DNA of 64,000 nucleotides from Lachnospiraceae bacterium. Its GTDB lineage: Bacteria > Bacillota > Clostridia > Lachnospirales > Lachnospiraceae. The stretch lies in NCBI GenBank assembly GCA_022510685.1, contig JAFLTA010000010.1, forward strand, positions 1 to 64,000, in the 5' to 3' direction. Positions within the stretch are counted from its first letter, which is position 1, and each line of letters opens with the position of its first letter. Under the pieces are notes generated by a model, which saw only the letters and a list, made by a program, of their open reading frames with translations, searched no databases and had not been told where the DNA came from. The position numbers and the translations under genes were made by a program. Shown in pieces: positions 18,959 through 26,677 of this stretch.

Positions 18959-19011
18959 TTAGCATAACGGCATCTATTTGAACCCTGTTTAGTCTTGCAC
19001 CGTTATGCTAA
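18959..19011. repeat. Family A intergenic repeat, copy 1
   Basis: 53 bp with perfect 12-bp terminal inverted repeats TTAGCATAACGG/CCGTTATGCTAA. The inner sequence CTATTTGAACCCTGTTTAG is shared, with few changes, with copies at 32300-32350 (other strand) and 48304-48348. It fills the gap between the nuclease-like gene and the beta-helix gene. Confidence 0.75.
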
Positions 19012-19109
19012 CTGGTATTTCATCGACGTGATTCAGTCTGCGTACAGCATAGCACATAAAAAATAAAACACTGTGACTTTCACATCAAGAGACATGCGTC
19101 ATGTCGTAT

Positions 19110-20216
19110 TTAATGTTTTCTATATTCGTCCGGTGCAACAGTGGCAGCATGAGGGCACTTAATGCATATATCCTTTTTATCTCTCCTTCTAAGTCGCATC
19201 AACCTACCGTTATACGTTTCTATCTTGACTCCACATTTTACTTCAGGACTATTTTTTTTGCAAAACGTAATCATTTCTACCCCAGTATTAATAATCCCAT
19301 TCTCTTTAGGCTCTCTCGTTTGGGTTAAAATTCCTTTATACACACTATAACAAATTTCTTTCCAGCGATTATTGTTTTCCTTCTTATCTCCCCATATTCC
19401 CTTCGTCGGACACTTTGGAAGATTTCCTTCGATGCCATCCTTATCATCATCCTTCGAACCGTCCGATTTTTTTCTCTTCCCAAAGCAAAAACTCATAACG
19501 CATTCCTGGATAAAAAGCTGCATTGGATATTCCGACCCGGCAACATCTTTATATTTTCCTTCTTCCGATGTATATTTACATTCCAATGCTTTCACATATG
19601 CATGTCCATCCACTTCGTACACTACCACGATATCCGGCGTTGCATTCATCATCATTCTCGCAATATCAATACACACTTTCTCTTGTATTTTTTTCTGCTC
19701 ATCCTTACTAAATTCCCCATTGTTTTTCAAACGATCATGTATTGAACCTAGAGAACTAAAAAAAATATTTATTTTATTTTTTGCTACACTTTGCCCTAAA
19801 TTGTAGTAAGGCGATTCTCCTAATTTAGTCTCTTTCAAAAATTTGTTCACCCATTTGCCTTCCTTGTATTCTTCGTATTTTTCTTCCTTACATTTTTCTC
19901 CCATCCATCCTGTACAAAATTTCAAGAGTTCTTTATTAAACCTCTTTTTATCATCAGCATTATAAAAATAATCCCGCATAAACGTAGTCTCAAAATATAC
20001 ATCCAAAATTTTAACCTTTGCCTCATCTTCTATATTTAGGCAATAATTTACAACTGTATCTTCTTCAAAAGCCCCCGCTTTTTTTCTCTCGTAGAAATAA
20101 TTGTACAAAAACACAGCAAACTGTCGTTCTTCCCTGCAATAATAATTATCTGTGCCCAAATAATCATTAAGATCTCCCAAATAGCATTCTAACGAAATTT
20201 CCTTTTCTTCACTCAT
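19110..20216 (-). CDS. Putative PD-(D/E)XK nuclease-like protein
   Basis: 368 aa, lysine-rich and unlike its neighbours in composition. Residues about 213-240 contain TPDIVVVYEVDGHAYVKALE followed by CKYTSEEG: an aspartate, a hydrophobic strand and an E-x-K pair, which is the PD-(D/E)XK nuclease core (D...ECK). The C-terminus has CIKCPH. No family name is recognised. The start has AAGAAGG 9 nt upstream. It lies 40 bp after the RNase J-like gene, same strand, suggesting one operon. A role in restriction or another defence process is inference from the fold and the setting. Confidence 0.6.
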   Translation of the reverse strand: MSEEKEISLECYLGDLNDYLGTDNYYCREERQFAVFLYNYFYERKKAGAFEEDTVVNYCLNIEDEAKVKILDVYFETTFMRDYFYNADDKKRFNKELLKFCTGWMGEKCKEEKYEEYKEGKWVNKFLKETKLGESPYYNLGQSVAKNKINIFFSSLGSIHDRLKNNGEFSKDEQKKIQEKVCIDIARMMMNATPDIVVVYEVDGHAYVKALECKYTSEEGKYKDVAGSEYPMQLFIQECVMSFCFGKRKKSDGSKDDDKDGIEGNLPKCPTKGIWGDKKENNNRWKEICYSVYKGILTQTREPKENGIINTGVEMITFCKKNSPEVKCGVKIETYNGRLMRLRRRDKKDICIKCPHAATVAPDEYRKH

Positions 20217-20256
20217 ATGTATATACCTTCTTTCCTTTCCTATACAATGTCACCCA

Positions 20257-21549
20257 TTAGAAAAAATACTCTTCTCCATCCTGCAGTACCCTTACCTTAT
20301 CACAATACGGTGCAAATGCTTCTATCCTGCCAAATTCATCTGCACATTCCGTATGCATTGGGATAATCACTTTCGGTTTTGTCAGATTTATCAGTTTTTC
20401 AATCGTCTCCACATAGGCATGCCCGCTGGTGTGCAGCTTCTCCATCCGATGGTTTCCGATAAATTCCTGAATTTCGGCATTGGCATGTTTCCCTTCCAGA
20501 TAGCCCGACCACTTGGAATAGATAATAAGCGGATCTGGAAATTTTGCCATAACTTTCGCAAACTTTGGCGTTTTTTCCCTTGCGAGCATGGTAAAGCCCT
20601 TATTCTTTAAAATATCGAAATCTGCTTTGTAACAATTGTGCTCTTCTCCAAGCCCCTCCATATCACCAACAATATACAAACGCCTCGGCTTTCCATGAAT
20701 CATTTCTGGTCTGTATTCGGGATAATACTTCCCCTTATCTTCCATTGCCACCAACATCAGTTTTGCCTGATAGGCATCACATACAAAATCCATCCCCCAT
20801 GGCAGGGCGTGGTAAAACTCCATTATGCTGTCCAGATTCGTAGAGGAAACTAAAATAACCGATTCTTTATTTTCCAGAAATAACGCTCTGGCACGTTTTC
20901 CCAAATCTCTTTCTGTCTGAATGGGATTCCATTTCGCTTCCTCTCTGCGGGATAGCATGGTTCCCTCCGTAATCAGGATATCAACCTTGCCGATATATGT
21001 ATTGATTACTTTTTCCAGGGTATTCCTCTCCCCTGCAATCCCATGCTCTCGGAAATCCCCTGTAAACAAAATCTTCTTTCCGTCAATTTCTATCAAGAAC
21101 ATATAGGCATCCAGCGCAGAATGGTCAACAACAAAGGGGGTTACCCGAATATCACCAAACTCAGAAATTTCCTTTCCGGGAGAGAAAACATTCATCCCTT
21201 GTATTCTTGGCAGCCCTTTTTCCGATATTTGAGGAACAGAATCCAATTTCTCAGTCAGAATTTCCAAAATTTTCTTTGCTGTGGAGCCAATATAAAGGGG
21301 AATACCCTTTGGAATCTTTTTATACATTCCAATATGATCACCATGATAATGGGTAAATAACACGCCATCACAAGGCTTTCCATTAAATACCGTATGTAAA
21401 AGCTCTTCATCTGTTATAACATCATCTGTTTTGCTGTCTGGAAGATTAGAACCAAAGTCTATGACAATACGGTGATCTTTTGTTTTTATTTCTGTTACAC
21501 AGCCGCCAATCTGATGACTCCCACGATAAATCGTTATTCTATGATTCAT
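20257..21549 (-). CDS. RNase J-like metallo-beta-lactamase fold hydrolase
   Basis: 430 aa. Metal site HYHGDH (HxHxDH) after LFTHYHGD, later LFTGDFREHG and a C-terminal LHTSGHAYVETIEKL then KVIIPMHTE, which match the beta-lactamase/beta-CASP order of RNase J family nucleases. It is shorter than RNase J1/J2 (about 555 aa) because the C-terminal domain is missing. Likely an RNA- or DNA-processing nuclease or hydrolase, but specificity cannot be told. AGGAGG lies 11 nt upstream. It sits between a phosphatase-like gene (100 bp upstream) and a PD-(D/E)XK-like gene (40 bp downstream). Confidence 0.8.
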   Translation of the reverse strand: MNHRITIYRGSHQIGGCVTEIKTKDHRIVIDFGSNLPDSKTDDVITDEELLHTVFNGKPCDGVLFTHYHGDHIGMYKKIPKGIPLYIGSTAKKILEILTEKLDSVPQISEKGLPRIQGMNVFSPGKEISEFGDIRVTPFVVDHSALDAYMFLIEIDGKKILFTGDFREHGIAGERNTLEKVINTYIGKVDILITEGTMLSRREEAKWNPIQTERDLGKRARALFLENKESVILVSSTNLDSIMEFYHALPWGMDFVCDAYQAKLMLVAMEDKGKYYPEYRPEMIHGKPRRLYIVGDMEGLGEEHNCYKADFDILKNKGFTMLAREKTPKFAKVMAKFPDPLIIYSKWSGYLEGKHANAEIQEFIGNHRMEKLHTSGHAYVETIEKLINLTKPKVIIPMHTECADEFGRIEAFAPYCDKVRVLQDGEEYFF

Positions 21550-21648
21550 CTTTACATCAACCTCCTCTTTTCGTGCACATTCCCGCTCAATAAGTATAGC
21601 ATATTTAACGGCTCCTTTCCCAGCCTTCCTCCTGTGCTATGATATCCC

Positions 21649-22098
21649 TTATTTTTCTGCTGCTAATTTTTCCAATGCGTCAAATACTTTATGATAAATC
21701 ACCTGATTGGGATAATACCTGTAATCCGCAAATATTGATATCCCATTTTTGCAGAAATGTTCCAATATCGCTGCCGCACAGCCGGAACTTCGGCTCTCTC
21801 CATATTCACATTGACAGATAATGTCCAAACCGTCCGATTTCACCTCATAAATAAATTCGGCTAATTTGTCTACTTCCGGGAAATAGCTGTCATAAGTAAA
21901 ATGAAACTCTGGCAGAACAGATAAATCAATGTCATGTATGGCAACCATAAATACACGGTCAGTTTTTGCAGAATAATCCACCGGAGGATCACTATTGGCA
22001 GATGGAGGGTCGTAGAAACTAATCACAGCCACCTTCTCCGGAAAACCAGATTTTAATAGTTTGGTCACGGTCTCTCTGGAATAAATGGATACTTGCAT
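21649..22098 (-). CDS. Tyrosine/dual-specificity phosphatase-like protein
   Basis: 149 aa. Contains CEYGESRS, a C-x5-R-S/T phosphatase P-loop, preceded by a hydrophobic strand (LDIICQ) and followed by a helix (SSGCAAAILEHF) as in protein tyrosine phosphatases. An upstream Asp-rich segment (DPPSANSDPP) could hold the general acid, but its position is unusual. Start at 22098 has AAGGAG 8 nt upstream; the 17 codons before it look non-coding. Adjacent genes suggest an accessory module. Substrate unknown. Confidence 0.75.
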   Translation of the reverse strand: MQVSIYSRETVTKLLKSGFPEKVAVISFYDPPSANSDPPVDYSAKTDRVFMVAIHDIDLSVLPEFHFTYDSYFPEVDKLAEFIYEVKSDGLDIICQCEYGESRSSGCAAAILEHFCKNGISIFADYRYYPNQVIYHKVFDALEKLAAEK

Positions 22099-22298
22099 AT
22101 GCTTCACTCCTTTTCTATATGATGACTTAGAATATACTGAGTATAACACAACACTTTTATATAAAAGGATAACATATTGTCGCAGTTTTCGTTATCAAAC
22201 TTTTCAATATGAATCTAAGGAAACTATGACGCTTGGAGCGATGTACATTGATGTTCATTCAATATAAAAAGAACATCAGATACATTTATCTTAAGAAG

Positions 22299-22325
22299 TT
22301 AAGTAATGTCTTACTTAATTTTTAT
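22299..22325 (+). terminator. Terminator-like hairpin
   Basis: Perfect 8-bp stem TTAAGTAA/TTACTTAA, 4-nt loop, followed by TTTTT on the plus strand. No plus-strand gene ends here, so it may end an unannotated transcript or be the leader of the element that follows. Confidence 0.4.
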
Positions 22326-22354
22326 ATGTTATGCTAGAAGGAAGGAGTGACATT

Positions 22355-22531
22355 ATGAGGATGTATTACGAATTAACTTTTCCAATAGATAGATTTTCTT
22401 GGAAGAATGCTGCTTTGCAGCAAATTCCCCATGTTCCGCTTGCCGGAATTTTATGTAACGTTTCTTCCTGTGTGAATGGTCTTTTCATTCACACTTGCCT
22501 CGCCAGAGCGCACGCCCACGAAGTGGGATAG
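22355..22531 (+). CDS. Possible small protein inside a hairpin-rich element
   Basis: 58 aa from an ATG at 22355 with AAGGAG 8 nt upstream, and a stop that falls inside a hairpin. The product (MRMYYELTFPIDRF at its start, then SWKNAALQQIPHVP) shows no known domain. Two readings are open: a real small protein whose mRNA 3' end is highly structured, or a decaying gene with an RNA element. The good ribosome-binding site favours the first. Confidence 0.35.
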   Translation: MRMYYELTFPIDRFSWKNAALQQIPHVPLAGILCNVSSCVNGLFIHTCLARAHAHEVG

Positions 22532-22582
22532 ACAGTCTCTGACTGTCTATAAGTGCGCCCTTCTTCGTTTCACTACGAAGGG
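22409..22582 (+). ncRNA. Multi-hairpin element with a predicted three-way junction
   Basis: Five consecutive hairpins: GCTGC/GCAGC (22409-22421), GTGTGAATG/CATTCACAC (22470-22494), CCCAC/GTGGG (22515-22527), ATAGACAGTC/GACTGTCTAT (22528-22550) and CTTCGT/ACGAAG (22563-22580). GCGCAC at 22508-22513 can pair with GTGCGC at 22553-22558, enclosing two of the hairpins, which would make a three-way junction. This density of perfect pairing is far above the background. No RNA family is recognised; an RNA gene, a mobile-element end or a structured 3' end of the small ORF are all possible. Confidence 0.5.
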
Positions 22583-23061
22583 AATCACAAAAGTTCTTCT
22601 CCGGCATCTACAGAAAATCATTATAATATCTCACTCCTATCGAAATACGAACATCTATTTGTTATAATATTCGTATAGCAACTTGTATGGAATTCTTACA
22701 AGTTCAATCAGAGGAAACCAGAAAACCAAATGAAAGAAAGCAGAAGCAAATGCGGTTGAATTTCTGATAAAAAGGCTTAACAGATAAAAAACACCGACGT
22801 AAACGTATACTTTTCTGCAAATGGGGTACAAATTGTACCCCACTTCAAACGCAAAGTCTAAAAAGAAAGAACTACGGAGTGGTTGTTGTAAAAATTGCAA
22901 CAACCACTCCGTAGTTCTTTGATAGCATAAATGCATTTCTTACAAAATTGAAAATTATTTACCAGAATCGACATATCTATGATAAAATAGAATTACATTG
23001 ATGTGTCAATTGGCGCCATCAGGCTAAGCGCATGGCAAGTACAGAAAGAAGGCTCATAGAG
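22583..23061. other. Gap rich in palindromes, upstream of RhuM-Fic
   Basis: No convincing gene. Palindromes: AACTTGTA/TACAAGTT at 22680-22704; TGGGGTACAA/TTGTACCCCA at 22822-22842 with a 1-nt loop; and a perfect 23-bp stem with a 9-nt loop at 22866-22920. On the minus strand the 23-bp stem is followed by TCTTTTT, so it could be a terminator in that direction. A 93-codon minus-strand reading frame here overlaps the palindromes and was not accepted. Confidence 0.5.
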
Positions 23062-23997
23062 ATGCATGAGAAAAGTGAGATTGTATTATTTACAGATAAT
23101 GATGTTTTGTTGGAAGTGCCCATCACTCCCGAAAGAGAAACAGTTTGGCTTACGCAAGACCAAATGAGCGAATTATTTGATACCGCACGTTCCTCCATAG
23201 CATATCATATTGGAAATATTTTCAAGGAAGGCGAATTAGATAGGGATACTTCTGTCGAAATTTTCGACGGAAGTGTAAATAAAGCATCCAGACCACCACA
23301 ATATTATAACCTTGATGTGATTATTTCCGTTGGCTACCGTGTTAAATCAAAACGGGGAGTTGCATTTCGAAAATGGTCAAATTCTGTTCTAAAGCAATAC
23401 ATTTTACAGGGATATGCCGTCAATAATAATCGTATCAACCAACTCGGCGAGGTGATACGCATTATGAAACGGACAGAAAATTCATTAGACAGCAGACAAG
23501 TACTCTCGGTGATTGAAAAGTATAATACCGCATTAGAATTACTGGATTCCTATGACCATCAAAACATGAAACGTCCAAATGGCAATCATGCAACCTATGT
23601 TTTAACATATGAGGAATGCCGGGAAGTGATAGCCACTATGCGTTTTGGAGATGAATCGGAGTTGTTCGGGAAAGAAAAAGACGATTCTTTCAAAGGCAGT
23701 ATTGGCAATATTTATCAGTCATTTGCAGGAGCGGAGATTTACCCATCCTTAGAGGAAAAAGCTGCAAATCTGCTTTATTTTGTAACTAAAAACCACAGTT
23801 TTTATGATGGTAACAAACGTATTGCAGCTACCATGTTTCTTTATTTTCTGGATAAAAACAATGCACTCTTTTATGACAATGAAAAACTCATTGATGACCA
23901 TACGTTAGTGGCACTTACTATTATGATAGCTGAATCCAGACCAGAAGAAAAAGAAATGATGATTAGCGTAATCATGAATTGCATAACAACAACATAA
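23062..23997 (+). CDS. RhuM-family protein with C-terminal Fic/Doc domain
   Basis: 311 aa. The N-terminal half has the RhuM/virulence signature: VWLTQDQMSELFDTARSSI, then RPPQYYNLDVIISVGYRVKS. The C-terminal half (about 195-311) is a Doc-like Fic domain with HSFYDGNKRIAATMF, the H-x-F-x-D-x-N-K-R core used to transfer NMP or phosphate groups to proteins. Such proteins are often toxins or defence/mobile-element cargo. The start at 23062 is chosen for AAAGG 9 nt upstream; an ATG 10 codons earlier has no ribosome-binding site. No partner antitoxin gene is adjacent. It is the only long plus-strand gene in this stretch. Confidence 0.88.
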   Translation: MHEKSEIVLFTDNDVLLEVPITPERETVWLTQDQMSELFDTARSSIAYHIGNIFKEGELDRDTSVEIFDGSVNKASRPPQYYNLDVIISVGYRVKSKRGVAFRKWSNSVLKQYILQGYAVNNNRINQLGEVIRIMKRTENSLDSRQVLSVIEKYNTALELLDSYDHQNMKRPNGNHATYVLTYEECREVIATMRFGDESELFGKEKDDSFKGSIGNIYQSFAGAEIYPSLEEKAANLLYFVTKNHSFYDGNKRIAATMFLYFLDKNNALFYDNEKLIDDHTLVALTIMIAESRPEEKEMMISVIMNCITTT

Positions 23998-24131
23998 CCA
24001 AAACAATTCCGATTCCACCACTGGAAATCTCCTATAGATAAAGGACAAGAAATATCCTTATGACAATCAAACATGGGGCAGATGGATGTCCGGTCCGGCC
24101 ACTATGCTGCAATCCTCCGGACTATCCCCCC

Positions 24132-26594
24132 TTACTCCCTCATCAACTCCACCGGAGTCTTAGACAATATCTTCGCCACCGGCAATACGCTGATTAGTGC
24201 ATGGCACGCCACCAGCAGGGCTGACAGCAGGACTGCCGACCACAGAGGGAAATATACATATATTTCCAAGGAAGGGATAGCCGTCACATAGGAGACGATT
24301 CCCCAGCAGATCAGAACCACCGGACAGCACACACACAAGGAAATCCACGCCATTTCCAAGGCATATATCTTCATAATATCCCTCAACCGGATTCCCAACA
24401 GGCGATATACCGTCAACTCCTCCCATCTGCCCAGCACATTGGAGCGTACAGTGAAATATATCATCAGCAGACAGATCAAAACCATAGCCAGGGTTACTGC
24501 ATGACTGATTCGAATGGTGGATTTATGTTCTGCTTGATATGCTTTCAACTGTTCCTTGCTGCTGTGGACAGCAGATATTTTCAAAGAACTATCTGCCATT
24601 TTGATATTTCTCTTAATCTCGCTGACTGCTGCGTCAGGATCCTCAGCATAAAACTTACAACGTCTTGCATTAATCACATATGTTTTTACGATTTCCTGAA
24701 GCATCTGTTCGGATACAACATAATCCACACCCAGGTCTTCTCTAAAATAACCTTTAATCTTGCAATTTCCTCCAAAATCATTGTTTATCTCATTTAGCAA
24801 CTCCTCTTTCGGTTTCTCTCCCCCCTGTGTATCCAACAACTTTCCGGATACCAGAAACTGCCTTCCTGACAAGGGATATTTTGAATATTGTTGCAATCCT
24901 GTCTGCCGAAGCTCCTCTATCGTCATCACTTTGTAGCCATCATAGCTAAATCCCAGTATGGCACTATCACTGACATAGACAGTAGGCTCATCCGTTTTAC
25001 TGACACCTACAATTGTAAACTCTGTCCCTCCGCTTGCCACAGTTGCTTTCAGATTCAGTACGGATTCATCCCTTTGAATCAGCTCCTTTAGAATATTTTC
25101 CTCATTGCGGCACCGTTGCAAAAGCCAGCGGTCCATTACAATCTCGTTTCTTTTTTCCGGCATCCTGCCACACTCCAAATCCTCCTCACCGATTTCCCTG
25201 AGAGAGACCGTGGAAAACCCATCCACCTTGCACAGAGAACCTTCCAACTGGGGATACCCTGCATAATGAATGTTCAGGGTAACATTTGCATCTGCCGAGA
25301 TATCCGTATAGCCCTTTGTCAACAGCGCAGTCGTGTAGAAATCACCAGCCCGACTGACAAAGTATGTGCTGTTTTTCCCATTTTCGGGCTCCACCTTCAA
25401 AGTCACCATATGGGAATCTGTTTGCTGTACCGCCTGTCTATCAATGGAATTCTGCTGCAGCAAATCTGTCAATGTGACCATCAACAGTAAAGTTGCTATA
25501 CCCAGTACGATATTCAGGATGATCCGTTTCCTGCCGAAATATTTCAGATTCATCTGCACCATCCGTAATAGTTTTTCCACACTCAGGGACTGATGCATGG
25601 TCAGCTTTCCGCCATGCCCGCCTGACAAGGAGTCCATGGAAAATTCTTCCTCCAGCTCCCGGATATCCTCCCAATCAGGACGTTTCCCCTCAATCATCTC
25701 ACATCCGGCATCCTCCCCTGCCACAACGATTTCCGTCTCTTCCAACCCTTGAATGTAGATTTTGCCATCCTTCCATGCCATCTGCACTCTTCCATTGCGA
25801 GGCACTCCCTGCTCCTCAAACACCTGTATGTCCAATCCGTCAACAGACACTTCCTTCACAGTCATATCTTGAAGGTAAATGTGCCTGTGATCCAACCTAC
25901 GGAGCATTCCGTCAGAAACATTCTCCTCATCCGACACCACTTCCCCATCTACCATCCGGATAATCCTGTCACCAAAGCATTGAACCATATCCGGTTCGTG
26001 GGACACCAATACCACCAGGCATTGCTTAGACACCATTTTCAGGATATTCATAACGCGAATCGTATTCTTTTCATCCAGATTGCCTGTGGGCTCATCCGCA
26101 AAGATTATGTCCGGATTCTTGACCAGTGCCCGGGCTATAGATACTCTTTGCTTCTGTCCACCGGAAAGATGGGACACCAGCTTATGTTTATATCTCTTCA
26201 TGCCCACGGCATCCAGCACCGCATCCACCCGCTCCTGTACCTCATCCTCCGGCAGCGGGCATAGTTTCAAAGCAAGCTCCACATTGTACCCTACCGTCTG
26301 GTCAGCAATCAGATAATAATTTTGAAAGACATATCCTATTTTTTGATTCCGATATTGCTCCATACGATTATGCCCACAAGTCAGCACATGCTTTCCCTCA
26401 TAGATTACACGACCCTTTTGAAAAACATCCAGCCCTCCTATGGCGTTCATCAGCGAAGTCTTGCCACAGCCGCTTTCTCCGGTAATGCATATCAGACCGC
26501 TATCAGGAAATTCCAGATTGATAGTTTTTAAGACATGATTCTCATTTTTCTTTCCCCGGTTATAATATTTCTCTATATTCTCTACTCGAATCAT
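24132..26594 (-). CDS. ABC transporter, ATPase-permease fusion
   Basis: 820 aa. Residues 1-240 are an ABC ATPase: Walker [10 protein letters not shown], signature [15 protein letters not shown], Walker [15 protein letters not shown] 100-residue linker leads to a permease with a membrane segment at about residue 375, a large extracytoplasmic region (400-670) and a FtsX/MacB-like cluster of three segments at the C-terminus. The fusion of an MacB-type ATPase and permease in one chain is typical of peptide- or antibiotic-related exporters of Bacillota. GAGGGG just upstream of 26594 fixes the start. Last gene of a five-gene operon; the cargo is unknown. Confidence 0.88.
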   Translation of the reverse strand: MIRVENIEKYYNRGKKNENHVLKTINLEFPDSGLICITGESGCGKTSLMNAIGGLDVFQKGRVIYEGKHVLTCGHNRMEQYRNQKIGYVFQNYYLIADQTVGYNVELALKLCPLPEDEVQERVDAVLDAVGMKRYKHKLVSHLSGGQKQRVSIARALVKNPDIIFADEPTGNLDEKNTIRVMNILKMVSKQCLVVLVSHEPDMVQCFGDRIIRMVDGEVVSDEENVSDGMLRRLDHRHIYLQDMTVKEVSVDGLDIQVFEEQGVPRNGRVQMAWKDGKIYIQGLEETEIVVAGEDAGCEMIEGKRPDWEDIRELEEEFSMDSLSGGHGGKLTMHQSLSVEKLLRMVQMNLKYFGRKRIILNIVLGIATLLLMVTLTDLLQQNSIDRQAVQQTDSHMVTLKVEPENGKNSTYFVSRAGDFYTTALLTKGYTDISADANVTLNIHYAGYPQLEGSLCKVDGFSTVSLREIGEEDLECGRMPEKRNEIVMDRWLLQRCRNEENILKELIQRDESVLNLKATVASGGTEFTIVGVSKTDEPTVYVSDSAILGFSYDGYKVMTIEELRQTGLQQYSKYPLSGRQFLVSGKLLDTQGGEKPKEELLNEINNDFGGNCKIKGYFREDLGVDYVVSEQMLQEIVKTYVINARRCKFYAEDPDAAVSEIKRNIKMADSSLKISAVHSSKEQLKAYQAEHKSTIRISHAVTLAMVLICLLMIYFTVRSNVLGRWEELTVYRLLGIRLRDIMKIYALEMAWISLCVCCPVVLICWGIVSYVTAIPSLEIYVYFPLWSAVLLSALLVACHALISVLPVAKILSKTPVELMRE

Positions 26595-26677
26595 AACTAT
26601 CCCCTCTTTCGTCACACTTATAATATATATTTCACCACTTTATATTCATGTCCCAAAAACCGGACATGTACACTGTG

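Noticed and set aside
22655-22936. 93-codon minus-strand reading frame
   Set aside because: It runs through a perfect 23-bp hairpin and a palindrome, has no ribosome-binding site, and its product has no family-like features.
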